A stretch of DNA of 64,000 nt from Acanthochlamys bracteata (taxonomy: Eukaryota; Streptophyta; Magnoliopsida; Pandanales; Velloziaceae). The notes under the pieces are model-generated. The model saw nothing but the letters and a program-made list of their open reading frames with translations, searched no databases and was not told the DNA's origin. The translations under genes were made by a program, and so were the position numbers. Positions 38,877 to 50,543 of this stretch are shown piece after piece (within the stretch, counting starts at the first letter, position 1; each line of letters opens with the position of its first letter). Where the stretch lies: contig CM034130.1 in assembly GCA_019914995.1 (NCBI GenBank), positions 9,238,001 to 9,302,000 on the forward strand. The letters run 5' to 3'.

Positions 38877-40152
38877 CTCCTGCGATAAGTTGGACTAATA
38901 AGTAATAACTGTACTCCGAGACGACAACGAAGACCTGGTTGGGTTGTTTGCATGATCGGATCTTGTTGATTAGATTTGTGTAATAGGACCTACATAAAAG
39001 ATTTAAGTCAAAAAATGTGTTTCAATTATACAAATGTTTTTCGTTAAATTTGAATTCTAATAACTTTATATGATATAACATATCTCCAATTTATTAAATA
39101 TCTATTATCGAATTTAGCTTCTTATAGCTCAATTTTATAAAACTTATTTTTTATCTGTTAAAATACACTCCAAATGAGACTATTTTGTTATATAGAATTT
39201 GTCTTTTTTTTTCTACTACATGAAGATAAGATTAAGATTGAAAAACAAAAGTTTTGGTTAAGACCTCAAGGAACCAAAAAGACGTGGATGATGATGCCTG
39301 TAATGTAACTTTTAATGCCGTTAACTGAAACTTCTATTTCTAAAGTAATCTTAACCACAAACTGGAGGAGAAAAACTGGCCGGAAGAATCTGAATTCTAA
39401 TTTGCATTAGAATGTGTTCTTTAACACAAAATTATTTTAAAAATATAAACTTTTAAAAAAGATATTAGTTTTTTTAAAAATAGAAAAGAATCTGACGAAT
39501 TTAGAATTCTTTTCAAAACCAATTGACTATGAGAAGAGTAAGCTCAAATCTTAATGAATATCATTTCAGGACTATTAATAAGCAAGGTGACACTAAATTT
39601 TTTTTAACAAAAAATATTAAAAAAATATTTTAAGTAAAAAAATATTTTTAAATAAAATAATACCCTATTAATAAAAATATTTTGGAAAACGATTATTAGT
39701 GGACAAACAAACAAGTGTTACTAAAGTAACCACTTATTACCTTCTTTCGCTTTAGCAGGTCAACATTTTTGTCTTTATAATTAAATCCCTAATTACCGAC
39801 TACGCATAGTCAAGGCAGTCCAAATCCAGACTGGAGCCGTTTCACAAACGACCCGACCTCAAACCATATATCTATCACGTGCACTCAACGCGACAAAACC
39901 TTCTGCCCTTTTATTTCAATCAAATCGTTTACGGCTTTCGAACGGAAGTCGAGGAGCGCTGCTTCGCTCAGCTCGGTGGTGGAGATATCAATAACCGGCT
40001 ATGGGGGAGAAATTTCAAACCTTAACTCTTCCCCTAAACTAGAACCCTAATTGTAGAATTCGATCATCGATTTCTATAATTCTTTTTTTTTTATTTCGAT
40101 TAATTTGAAATCCTAAATTCAATAATTCGTGCCATTGAATTAGGGGACAGTA
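38877..40152. other. Shared upstream region of the complex I subunit and the orphan exon
   Basis: 38877-39770 is mostly AT-rich with no gene. 39780-40150 looks like a housekeeping plant promoter and leader: a CACGTG core near 39878, GC-richer sequence, two AACCCTAA telo-box-like strings near 40040-40055, and a T-run just before the ATG at 40153. Confidence 0.5.
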
Positions 40153-40473
40153 ATGGGTGCGAAAGAGGAACCTTCAAAGTCTCCTTCTAATAAGCATCGG
40201 AGGTCTTCCGATGATGGATGGGAAGAATCATTGAACTGCCCAAAACATCACCATCACCACCGAAAACTTAGTCACCGGAGCCACGTCACCACCGATCGAG
40301 ATGGCGTGGCTGATTGTGAGCCTTCCATGTCGATGGCAGTGATGAAGAAGCTGGACGATGATGAGCGGGAGGAAGGGGAGATACTTGAGGAAGAAGAAGG
40401 CGAGATCAAATCGGAAGGCAATGATCTGGTCTGCTCTAATCTTTTCTATCGGATTTTAAAAAAATATTTTTAA
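40153..40473 (+). pseudogene. Orphan first exon of a nuclear low-complexity protein, truncated
   Basis: An ATG after a promoter-like region opens about 90 convincing codons: Lys/Arg/Ser-rich start, a HHHHH run, then acidic DDDEREEGEILEEEEGEIKS. EEGEI-type acidic stretches with basic His-rich parts occur at the N terminus of plant splicing-related kinases of the PRP4 type, but the kinase domain is absent anywhere downstream on this strand. After codon 90 the frame runs into AT-rich sequence and stops at 40471-40473. Probable donors (CTG|GTCTGC near 40431) are weak. A reverse-transcribing element and another complete gene follow, so the rest of the gene seems lost or displaced. The family is a guess. 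Confidence 0.5.
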
Positions 40474-41398
40474 ATTTGTAGCTTTTTTTTATAAATCTAA
40501 GTTGTTTCTTTATCCTTTAATAGCTAATGTTTGTGATGTTTATAGAGTTTGCAGTAGAAAGAAAAAAAGAAACAGAGAAAGAAAGAATAGGCTAGTGAAA
40601 TTTGAAAAAGTAAATAACTCTTGAGTGAAGAATTTTCTTATAGTTATAACTTACTTGATGTAGTATTTTCTTTCCTGCAGGTTTATTGTAGTTAATTTTA
40701 TTGTTGTAAAGCTATTGCAAAAACTAATAATTTATAGTGTGGTTTATTGCTGCAGGCAACTTCTATGAAGGTAGATACCTATAAAAAGTATTATTATCTT
40801 GTACTTATTTTCTTTAGGTTCAGTCTATTGTCAATAAAAGATATTATTATCCTTCTGATTGGCAATTAGCTATAACCTAAAGGGACTTCTGTTACCAATT
40901 GACTAGCCAAAGCTTAAGATGGTGATAGGTAAACTGGCGAATTTAGAGTGAATTCTGATTCACTAAAATCTATTTTAATGTTTAGATCCATATTCAAATA
41001 TATGGTTCATTATAAATTTCTGAGTAAGTCATTGATCGAGGAGATTCATCCTCATCAATGCTTTCACTTTCTTCAGCAAATCTATAAATTTGCTTGTAAA
41101 TATTTATTGAACCATTACAGTCAATTACTTATCGACGAGTCGATTGTGGACTATAATCTGGACTCTCTATACTATCTTCATTTTCACCTGAAGATGTCTC
41201 TATGATAGTATAATTTTGTAATGATCTTTCCTTTTGAAGTTGTCTGGGCCTGATGTAAACAACACCATGACTAGATATATCTTCAATTTTTACTGATTAT
41301 TGGTCCTCTGGACTTTCACACGAATCAGTAGGTGATTTATCTTTTTGGTCCTCTAGTATGTTACATACTTCTATATTTCTACAAAAGTACGTAAACAG

Positions 41399-41411
41399 GC
41401 TCTGATACCAA
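41399..41411 (-). other. tRNA-Met primer-binding site
   Basis: The minus strand reads TGGTATCAGAGCC, complementary to the 3' end of plant initiator tRNA-Met as used by copia, gypsy and caulimovirid elements. The preceding bases on that strand are CCCTTCAT, so an LTR ending in CA would finish one base before it. Confidence 0.7.
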
Positions 41412-42455
41412 TGAAGGGTGTCCGGTCATTTTGAAAAAATGGTTAAAACTTTAAAACGCTCATTAATAGCTATTACTAGCCAAATAATGAGTCTGGTGCT
41501 TATCTTAAGCTGATAATATGTTTCAAATATTATCAATATATAAGAAAAGCTAATTCTGACAACTGTTTTTTATTTACTTTAAGAAAACAACTAGAGCATA
41601 ATGTAAGCAGATTATGATTAAAACTGTTTTCATTCCTAAAAATGAATAAAAGATAATCAAAGATGGATGGAGAATCCATTTAATGATTATCATGTTTATA
41701 TCGGTAGTAAGCATTACTCCTATAAATAATTTAACTTAATATAGCTAGGTCATAGCTACATTTTAAACTTTCATAAGCTGATTTAAAACTAAAATCAATA
41801 GTTCAAGAGTAAGTAGCAGAAAGAGGAGTATCATAAAAATTCATAAAAATTTCTTGAAAATTTCCTACTCGGTACTTTGACTTTTTTCTGTAGCTAAGAA
41901 AGTTCTCCATTCCTAAAACAAATTTAAAGAAAATAAATCGAAAAATATAACATCCTAAATTTTTATCCTTTCATTCAAGCTATTCGGATTACTTCTTCAA
42001 TCTATCATAGTTCTGTGTGTTATGCTTTTTTGAATTTTCTTTTATCAAAACATTTTTATTCAGACACGAAAAATTTTTTTACCAAAATTTCTGTTATAAC
42101 TAAGGTATACAACAAACATGCAAAATGGGTAACTGAGTTGATCTCCTCACACACCTCACCTTACCTCATTATTGCCGTCTTCTCCAACTAGCCACTACGT
42201 CATTCTTGGCTTACAGGCATCCCGAGTACTTTTGGTACAAGTCTTTTAGATTTTTATTGTGTTACAAGATTTAACTTCTAAACCCATCGTTCATTTTTTC
42301 CTACTAAAATTTTTTATTCATACAGACAGAAATCACAAATTTTATGACTATCTTCTAAATAATAATTTTATAGAAAATTTTCTCAAGAACATAATGAAGA
42401 ATTAGAAATTTTTTTTAAGATTTTATATAAGTATAAAACTGTTTACAGAAAATAT

Positions 42456-42476
42456 CTTCGTCTATAAGAGACGAAG
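42456..42476. other. Perfect 8-bp stem hairpin
   Basis: CTTCGTCT and AGACGAAG flank the five-base loop ATAAG. It sits near the TATATAA string in the promoter-like part of the reverse-transcribing element. Confidence 0.7.
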
Positions 42477-43599
42477 AAATTTATTGGAGAAGATACCTTA
42501 GATACATACTTTAAGTCATTTTCTTTCGGAAAATCGACTAAGTAACTAAAATAGATACCTTGTATTCATACACTTCAAATTAACAGCTATTTATTATATT
42601 ATAAGTTTGGGCTCTAAAGTGTTGCTCGGCTGAATTGATTTTCGATCAAAACTGGGCAACACGGCAAGCAACAGATTGTTGCTTTTTGTTTTTGGGTACA
42701 ACTGGTAGGCAAAAGTAGAACTAAAAATGTTGAGACAAACAAAAATGTTTCAAATGACCCTTTTGTGATAACAGCTCCAGGATTAGCTGGAGTAAAACCT
42801 ATGAAAACGATCTTGCCTGTGGGTTGAGATAAGGACATATCTCAATTATTTTTAAAAAAAATTAATTCGATATTTTATATGTTATTATTTCAAATCTGAT
42901 TTCATTTTCATATTATATTTATACCAAAAGTTTACTACATTTTAGTTTAGTTTTACGTGTTTCAAATATTTTTTAAAATCTATTTTATCAAATTTTATTT
43001 ATTACTGAATTTTTATAAAATTATTTCTGTGAAGTACACTTTTGAAACGATTGAAATACGCTATAAAATCTCTATCACCATCAGCCGACTGACTTCTCTA
43101 GTGCAAAGCCAAGATAGTGTTATTTAAGCCCACATAAGTCTAGCCACCTGGATTTCTCTGATAATGAAACTGTTACCTTCAGTTCATCCTCAATATTAAA
43201 AAGTCCTTCAATCAATTGAAATGCTCAAACTTCAGAGTGCTGTTTTCTTTTGGAAACTAAGAGAAGTGGTAATGATTTTTTGCAATTTAATGAGGTATCA
43301 CTGTCTGTAAAACTAGACATAATCTTCTGGTGACTCACCAAAGTAGATAATTTTAATGATGAATTGCATTTGCATGGCCCCATGATTGTTACTCTGGACC
43401 ATGGAGATATCCGTGACTTTTGAATTTGGAAGGATCCACACATATACAGTTTATCTAAATCTATTTTTTTTGTTTTCTTATTTCTTCACAAAACCAATTG
43501 CGGGGATGCGGACAATCACTAGTACCAGCAGTATGCACTTTTTCGTTTTGTTTTGTTTTTTTTTTTCTAGCACACTGCATGTTTGGAGTAAGAGCTTGT

Positions 43600-43895
43600 T
43601 TCAAATACTCGTAATTTTATTTATTTTTGCTAAATTTTGAATTTTAAATAATTTTTATATTTCAATTACACAAAAAATTTAAAATTTTACTTTCACACGC
43701 GAAACTTTACTTACAACTTTTTTATTTACACACTTCTCAATATAATTATATCTTTTAATTTTTAACACACTTTCAAAACTTATTGAAACACGAATACTGA
43801 ACTTCACTTTCACTTTATTTTTAAAAAAATTTTACTTCTTACTTTTTATTTTTACGAAACTCAATTACGATCATTTGAAACACGTTTTAAATTAT
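43600..43895. repeat. Second AT-rich repeat family, copy 1
   Basis: A TTTAAATAATTTxTxTATTT...AATTTAAAATTTTA...TTTTACGAAA arrangement bounded by TTTCAAATACTCGT and TTGAAACACG. It shares the middle and right blocks with the sequence at 44215-44418 and resembles 13030-13258. Confidence 0.4.
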
Positions 43896-44060
43896 TAATC
43901 TATAAGAACCGGTGTTTGACGTAATTCATTTTAAATTTTTTTTGTCTTATTGGGCCATAACTTGTTCTGCTTTTATGTACACCACCAATTGTTGAATAGT
44001 TGAGAGCTCTAATTTTGCTAAAGCATATTACATAAGGATGAGTTACCGTTAAAAAGTTAC

Positions 44061-44203
44061 CGGATTGCCTATCTTGCAAAATCCTAGTAAAATTTGCTCT
44101 AGTAGTATACGAGAAGATGTCGTTGTTTGCCGGATTGCCTATCTTGCAAAATACTAGTAAAATTTGCTCTAGTAGCATACGAAAAGAAGCTGTTGTTGTT
44201 TGC
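44061..44203. repeat. 70-base tandem duplication
   Basis: CGGATTGCCTATCTTGCAAA begins at 44061 and again at 44131. The following 50 bases (...CTAGTAAAATTTGCTCTAGTAG...ATACGA.AAGA) are almost the same, with few substitutions, so the event is fairly recent. Confidence 0.9.
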
Positions 44204-44214
44204 TAGCTTATTTG

Positions 44215-44418
44215 TCCGTATTTTAAACTCCCATATTTTATTTTTTTATTAAAATTTAAATTTTAAATAATTTATGTATTTAAATTATATAAAAATTTAA
44301 AATTTTAGTTTTATATATAAAAAGTTTAGTTCTAATTATTTTATATTAAATATTTTATAATATAATTATATTTTTTAATTTTTAACATATTTTTAAAATA
44401 TTAAAAATTCGAAACATG
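44215..44418. repeat. Second AT-rich repeat family, copy 2
   Basis: It shares AAATTTAAATTTTAAATAAT, AAAATTTAAAATTTTA and a TATTTTTTAATTTTTAACA block with copy 1 and ends in GAAACATGTCC. It directly follows the 70-base duplication. Confidence 0.4.
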
Positions 44419-44915
44419 TCCTTAGCGGACGTTGTTGAAGTCGGGGTTTTTTCTGTCTGAAGAAAATCCAGTCTAGCTTCTGGCTTTTAGCTTCTCGAAG
44501 CAATTTCTGAGAAATAGTTCGCACAAAATTTCCCAACTTCTATGTACGCTCGCCAGTGGACTTTTTTGGGCGAGTTTATTTTGGGGTAACTCAAAAAATA
44601 AGTTTGAAAAAATTAAAAATATTTAATAAAAAATAAAATTTAATTCTAAAACTTTAGTTTTTGATTAAAAAATTTATTATATATTAAATGTGAATTTTAA
44701 AAAAATAAGCTCGATGGATTACTAAACAAGCCATCCCCGGGTCACTAATTTCAATTAGCCATCTGTTTCTGGGCACGTTAATTATAGTCGTTTGGAATTA
44801 ATTAAATAAAATATTTTTTATTTAATTTTCATTAATGTAATAATTGTCCATTTCGTCGTTGAATCATTAAAGCTTGATGTCTCTTTTTCAGAGTAATAAC
44901 TGAGAGAGTTCCTCC

Positions 44916-45158
44916 CGGAGTCCGTTTAGAATTGTATTTTCTCAACAAAATTTTTTATTTTTTATTTCAATTTATTAAATATATTTTATAAATATTTAAA
45001 AATTTTAATTAAAAAATATAAAAAAATTTTACATAATAAAATTTTATTATTATTATTTATTTATTTATTTTAAAAATAAAAAAATAAAACTTATTTTTAA
45101 TAAAAAATAAAAATATTTTTTATTTTATAAAATTTTTATTTAATAAACACTCCTAAAA
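44916..45158 (-). repeat. AT-rich MITE-like repeat, copy I
   Basis: It starts near GGAGTCCGTTTAGAATTG and ends near TTTAATAAACACTCC, so the outer bases GGAG/CTCC are inverted. The interior is the inverse of copy A. Confidence 0.6.
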
Positions 45159-45539
45159 CCTCCCTCTGTATTCATAAGCGAAGCACAAGAATATCATATA
45201 GAAATTTCCACACAACCGAAATAGTTGTGCTCGAAAATTTTCATGAAAAATTATCTTGAATAGAACAATTTCAATCACTTAATTTTTTATAGCAACCATA
45301 TATACACTACGTAAGATTATGTGTAGTTAAAATTTAACCATATGAAATTATGTTTTTAAATTTAATAAGAATAAACTTTCTTGGACAAATTTTGCATTTT
45401 GCTATGCTCATTTCAGTCCATATATAGATAAACACTTTTAAAGCAAATTAAACAATAAATTCAATAAAACCCACTAGCCATTGTCTTCTTCAATACAACA
45501 AGTTTTGTTAGACAGAAGAAGCAGCAGCAGGAGAAAAAC

Positions 45540-47216
45540 ATGGGAAGAAAACTCGACAAGTTGCTAGGCAGAACATGGAAGAAGACACCAAAGCTCAAGG
45601 CTTTGCTAGGTCTCACCGTCTCTCGGCTCGCCGTCCTCCGCAACCAGCGTGGAGTACGTGCAGCTCAGGCACGCGACGAAGTTGCGAATCTGCTTCAGAT
45701 CAACAACCAAGACCGTGCTCTACTTCTCGTAATCATTCCTTTCCCATGAGTTATATTACAACAGTTCAGTGCATAAGCCGCTGACAAGCTCTTCTTGTTT
45801 TGCAGGTGGAGCAGGTGATCAAGGAACAGAACATGCTCGACGTGTCTGTCATGATTGATGGCTACTGCCGTCTCTTGATAGAACGGGCGTACCTCTTTGA
45901 ACAACACAAGTATAATTCTTGATGATTTTCGTAGTTTTTTCATGATTTCTAGCTAACTAACTAGTTGTTTTTGTTGGTATCAGGGACTGCCCGGAAGAGC
46001 TACGGGAGGCGGTATCGAGCTTATTATTTGCTGCGTCGCGGTGCGGTGACCTGCCGGAGCTGCAGGACGTGCGTAAGATCTTCTCTGACAAGTTTGGCAA
46101 GGATTTCGTTGCTGCTGCGATCGAACTCCGAAACAATTCATCTGTGATCAACACGAAGGTACATATATCACACGTATTGAATTAACGTTTGCAGTGTTTG
46201 ATTTTTAGTTTTTAAATTTGGAATTGAATTTTGATCACAGATGATACAGAAGTTATCAACGAGACAGGAAAGCTTAGATAGCAGAATCCGTATGGCGAAG
46301 GAGATCGCCGCCGAGAGAGGTATCGCCATCGTGATCGAAGAACCCTCTCCTCCTGAGAGCCCTGAGGTACATCTCATGGTTGCAACAATCAATTTAGTTC
46401 TGAACATTGATTGAAGGTTAATTTTGAGTTTCATATGTATAGCTGCAGGTAACTCAAGAACAGAACAGGTTTCAAAATTGGTCTCCGCCGGACTCATCTT
46501 CAGATCAGTCATCACCGTTGGACGCAGGGAAGAAGTACAAAGATGTAGTCAGTGCGGCGCAAGCTGCTTTCGAGTCTGCTCAGTATGCTGCGGTTGCCGC
46601 TAGAGCTGCAGTTGAACTATCACGGGCAGAATCACAAGGCAAAAGCTCTGGCAGCGATGATAGCAATAGAGGATCGAAGAATTCTGGCAGAGGCAAAAGT
46701 TTAAATGTGAATGTAACTAGTAAGAATAAGGTCGAACCATTTCAGATTTACGATTCTGATGGTGAAGAGGTAGGAGAAGAAGAACAACTGTATAGGAAAA
46801 TCAACAGAAATGCAAGAACCGTTCAGTTGGAGACATCGTTATCCATGTCATCTTCTAGTTCAAGTTCAACGTCAGTTGATTCGCATACGGTGAAGCCTAA
46901 GAGATCTGATCAGGTGAAGTTTGATGACAGTGAGAGTGAGACTGAGGAGAACAATAGCGGTACAGAAACGAAGGGGTTGAATTGCATGAATAACATTCCT
47001 CCATACTGCAGATCAACGGATACAATAGCACAGAGTTCATTGGCAAAAGATACGAGTAGAATGGGATTACGGTCGGAGACCGGTGAAAAAACTCCAGTGA
47101 GTTATACTCCAGGAAGAAGGTTTTCCAGTGGAAACCTGTATCAGAATGCTGAGAATGAGCTGAACATGAAACAAACAGGTTTTCAGAAGGCCGCTTCAGT
47201 AAGAACTCGACGATGA
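45540..47216 (+). CDS. IST1-like protein (ESCRT-III-associated)
   Basis: Five exons (45540-45728, 45806-45909, 45984-46158, 46241-46366 and 46449-47216) give 453 residues. IST1 proteins bind ESCRT-III and regulate VPS4 and LIP5 during multivesicular body sorting at endosomes. Visible: the N-terminal IST1 domain, about residues 10-175, with basic start (KLDKLLGRTWKKTPKLKALL), LLIERAYLFEQHKDCPEELREA and the DLPELQDVRKIFSDKFGKDF segment. Residues 215-453 are Ser-rich, acidic and mostly disordered, with an Ala-rich helix-like stretch (AAQAAFESAQYAAVAARAAV) typical of plant IST1-like proteins. The acceptor of exon 5 is ambiguous: AG at 46441-46442 would add Leu-Gln in frame. It converges with HOP2, whose stop lies 528 bases away. 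Confidence 0.92.
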
Positions 47217-47743
47217 TTTTAGTCCGTGAGAAATAATGCTTAGCTTTGAGAGGCAGATAAGTTTTCGTTTATGTATTGTAGAAAAATTTCTGTAGTTATA
47301 ATTGCGGGTAGAGAACAAGGTAGCTTAATTTTGCTTCCCAGTAGACTGTGAAGGCCTTGTAGATCAGTACGTACGAAGATATAAGAAACCAGTGTACTGT
47401 GTAATTCCATTGTAAAAAATCGAAGTGTTTTTCTGAACACATGTATCTATTGATGAAATGTTAGATATAGAAGACATTGCCATTATGTTTCTGTTAGAAA
47501 CAATATAATCACATACACATGGTGATGCATTCCATGAAAGAAAATTGAACAGAGGTCACAACTTTTGACAGAAATATTTTGTCGGAAACACATTTGATAA
47601 TATGAACTTAATATTTACGAACGATTCTGATATCTTACACTGTGAACTGTGTAAGCACATCGCTACTTCCAGATATTATAAACTTCCACAAAAGACAAAA
47701 TAGTAGAAGCAAAATCCTTGAGGAATTGCAGCATAGCAAGAAA
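47217..47743. other. Convergent 3' flanks of the IST1-like gene and HOP2
   Basis: This stretch holds the probable 3' UTRs of both genes and no further coding signal. Confidence 0.6.
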
Positions 47744-49508
47744 TTAAGATCTTCTCCTTTTATTTGAGGGAATCAGATCCCCCAAAGACTGTAAGCTCAC
47801 TCCAACATCTTCATCAAACTCCAGACCAAGTTCCTCCTGCTGAAGGTCTCAAGTTAAAATTAATTTTTTAACAAGCTAATATGAAGGCAACACCACCAAG
47901 AAGTACCTTAAATTCTTTCAGATCTTTCGATGAACTCTCAGTGATAGTATCCCACAGCTCCTTGAACATCCTCTTGCGCTTTCTCCACTGGCTAATCTTC
48001 TCAATGTAGGTTTCCCGGATCAGCTTTTTGTCTTCTTCTTTTACCAGAACCATACCACTACGCAGCTTCTGCAGTTTTTCTTCCATTTCTCCAACCTGAA
48101 GAATTGTTAGGCTACATAGATATAGAATTCTGCTCATATTCTGTCACTGCAAACACCTTCACATTCTACATATAATGAAAATATGCACATTATGGAAATG
48201 TGATAATTTTTAAGGGCTACAAGAAATGTAAGTTACCTCAGTTCGTAGCTTAGCCTCTTTGGAACGAATTCCATCAAGCGTCAAGTTTGACTGCAGAGCT
48301 CGAATTTCTGCAGTGAGAATAGAAAACAACCACAAAATAACCTAAAGCTCAGATGATCAAGAGACATTCCCAGGACTACTTTATTATAGATCAACTAAAG
48401 TAAAATATAGACTACAGAAAACTTTATCCCAGTAAACATACCGGCTTCAACCTCACTTATTGCTTTCTTTTGCACTTCAATTTCCTCTTGCAGTTTGCTG
48501 TTTTCCTTCTTCATCTGATCAAACTCCTCTGTACTGGGTATCTTAAACTGATCTTGTCGAGCAACATAAATTTTTTGCTTGCCATACTCCTTAAATGAAA
48601 TCTGTCCACTATCAGCCAATGAGTCCAGTGCTTTCTGGACAGCAGTCTTTTTAAGATTATATTTTTGCAGTGCATCAGCAACATTCTGGGAGTTAAGTGG
48701 CCTATTTTGCTGAGAAAAGAACCATAGCTTGGTGAACTTACAAGTCAAATCTATTGGATTAGACAATATTGCGGGGTTGTGAGAAATAATTTGGACATAC
48801 GCACATATAACATATAATGATAAGTTTATAGGAATTTATTTCAGAAGAAGTGTTTGGAACAAACATAAATATAACAAATGATAATGTACAGGACCTAGCT
48901 CACAAGCCAAGAACACCTAAAGTTAGATGCAGAAACCAAAGCTGCATAGTTCTTCCGATTTTCTCTGCTATATGTTAGGTACTAAATAGAGGTAGATGCA
49001 GCTAGAGTTTGTTCTCACAAAAAGAATTTCCGAGTATTCGTGACAAACAGTGAAATGTCAATATCTATCCAGAGCTATGAAAATTGTTGTGAAAGTCCGC
49101 CCAAGAAAGAGTTTATTGCAGGAGAAACATCAGACTGTCATCTGTTGCTTTTTCATCTTGAGTTCTTGACAGTACCTGGGGGTACAACAGTGATGCAACA
49201 CTCATGTCCTTTACATAATAAAGCTGGTAGTATAATGAGGACAAGCTTCTTATAGAAATGCTTGATTTGAAAGGGATAAACCAATTTCAGCATTGTTGGT
49301 AGTCTACTTATCTGTACTTAATTAGTGGATTTGTTCCATCAGTCCATTGTTGGTAGCAGGAGGTGAAAAGTCTAGATGAGTTCGGTTCAAAAACTCCAAA
49401 ACAGTTCTTTTTTGTTACATTCATTTGAACAAGTTCCATAACAGAGATGAAATAGTTCACTAATCCCTCGTTGCCATTAATGTACAATTACCAAACCCAA
49501 TTTTTTAC

Positions 49509-49557
<49 letters not shown>

Positions 49558-49790
49558 GAAACAGAGCAAAATAAGAAACAAAAGAATGAAGAAAGGGGCT
49601 AACCTCGTTCACATAGTTGAGAACAATCCCTGTCAAAATTAAAGAAAAATGTACAAATCACCAACCAAATAATGAACGGAAAATAAATAAAACAATCAAT
49701 ATCAATCGAATTTGGGGGAGAATCAAATTAAGGAGGATAAATAGAATGAGAAGCTTCATTACCATCGACGCTATCGGATTTTGGTGCCAT
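47744..49790 (-). CDS. HOP2: HOP2, homologous-pairing protein 2 homolog
   Basis: Six exons (49763-49790, 49604-49629, 48442-48709, 48237-48307, 47907-48095 and 47744-47836) give 224 residues, close to Arabidopsis HOP2 (226). HOP2 works with MND1 to stimulate DMC1/RAD51 strand exchange in meiosis. Visible: an N-terminal winged-helix domain (about residues 1-75: VLNYVNEQNRPLNSQNVADA, AVQKALDSLADSGQI, EYGKQKIYVARQ), then a leucine-rich coiled coil (about 80-150), and a basic-acidic tail ending DLIPSNKRRRS. The first two coding exons are very short (28 and 26 bases), but they join to MAPKSDSVDGIVLNYVNE, which fits the family. Exon 6 has a tandem CAGCAG acceptor. All phases agree. Confidence 0.95.
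49508..49557. repeat. (AAT)n microsatellite in HOP2 intron 2
   Basis: About 16 uninterrupted AAT/TAA units lie roughly 50 bases from exon 2 of HOP2, inside intron 2. Such a long perfect array is likely to vary in length between individuals. Confidence 0.9.
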
Positions 49791-50149
49791 TGCAGTCTCC
49801 CTCTCTCTCTCGCTCTAAAGTCTCCCTAAAACATTTCTCTATAACATCTAAGATTTCAATATCTCTCGCTCAGATTTCAGTTTCAACTCCTATAAAATGA
49901 AATAAAAATGTTTGTTTTTAAGATTTGATAAACTGTGCTGTTTCTAATTTCCCTCGCTGAAACGCTGCTGCGTCTTTCCCTGCTAAATTATTTCCCTCCA
50001 AAATAATTTATCAGACCAAAAGCGACTTACTAGAATTTCAATTTACATATCTGCCATTTTTCTGATAAATGGCCTAAGTGGATGTTAATCGGGCTCAACA
50101 AAGCCGATCAGGCCCACTGAAAATCTTACACCAATGAGATTTGTTTTAT

Positions 50150-50373
50150 TTAGAAAATTCTTTTGAATAAAACTTTTCTTAAAAAATTTTTATTTTTTGA
50201 AAAACGAATTTTATTTTTTTAATTTAAAAATAATAAAAAAATCTTATTATATAAAATTTTTTATACTTTTTAAGTATTTAAATAAATTTACAAGATATTT
50301 GTAAAAAATGTATTAAAAACTATAAATTAAAAAATTAAAATAAAATTTTGAGGAAATGGAATGACAAAACGCA
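50150..50373 (+). repeat. AT-rich MITE-like repeat, copy J
   Basis: It has the family's interior block order (AATCTTATTATATAAAATTT followed by TAAATAAATTTACAAGATAT) and ends near GGAATGACAAAACGCATC. Confidence 0.5.
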
Positions 50374-50543
50374 TCTTTAGAATTGAGTTTTTAGAAGGTA
50401 ATTAAAAAATGAGTTATTAAAAAGTTTAGTTTATGAGAACAAATTTATAAAACTGAATATACAAAGAAGTAATTAGCAAGTAAAAATCACTCTTTCGATT
50501 ACTTTACGTGGAGTAAACAACTCTAAGTATCCTATGTGGCATT

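Larger units (their letters stand above)
40600..42600 (-). mobile_element. Decayed reverse-transcribing element (LTR element or endogenous caulimovirid)
   Basis: On the minus strand, TGGTATCAGAGCC at 41399-41411 is the classical plant tRNA-Met primer-binding site. Downstream of it (lower coordinates) lie broken frames with an acidic, Ser/Glu/Asp-rich composition (about 40960-41300) that carry several stops. Upstream, the AT-rich region has a TATATAAAA box, an eight-base-stem hairpin (42456-42476), and a TGACGT element near 42200, all usual for a promoter region of such elements. No reverse transcriptase, protease, coat or movement domain is recognisable, and the element is not functional. I cannot decide between an LTR retrotransposon and an old integrated pararetrovirus. 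Boundaries are approximate. Confidence 0.45.
42601..45539. other. Repeat-rich spacer, no gene recognised
   Basis: It contains AT-rich second-family repeats at 43600-43895 and 44215-44418, a 70-base tandem duplication, and MITE-like copy I. A GC-normal segment at 43080-43460 has short open stretches on the minus strand that I do not recognise. The last 150 bases are the leader of the IST1-like gene. Confidence 0.5.

Noticed and set aside
42601-43500. Coding gene on the minus strand near 43.1-43.4 kb
   Set aside because: Short open stretches look somewhat protein-like, but I could not connect them into exons or name a family.
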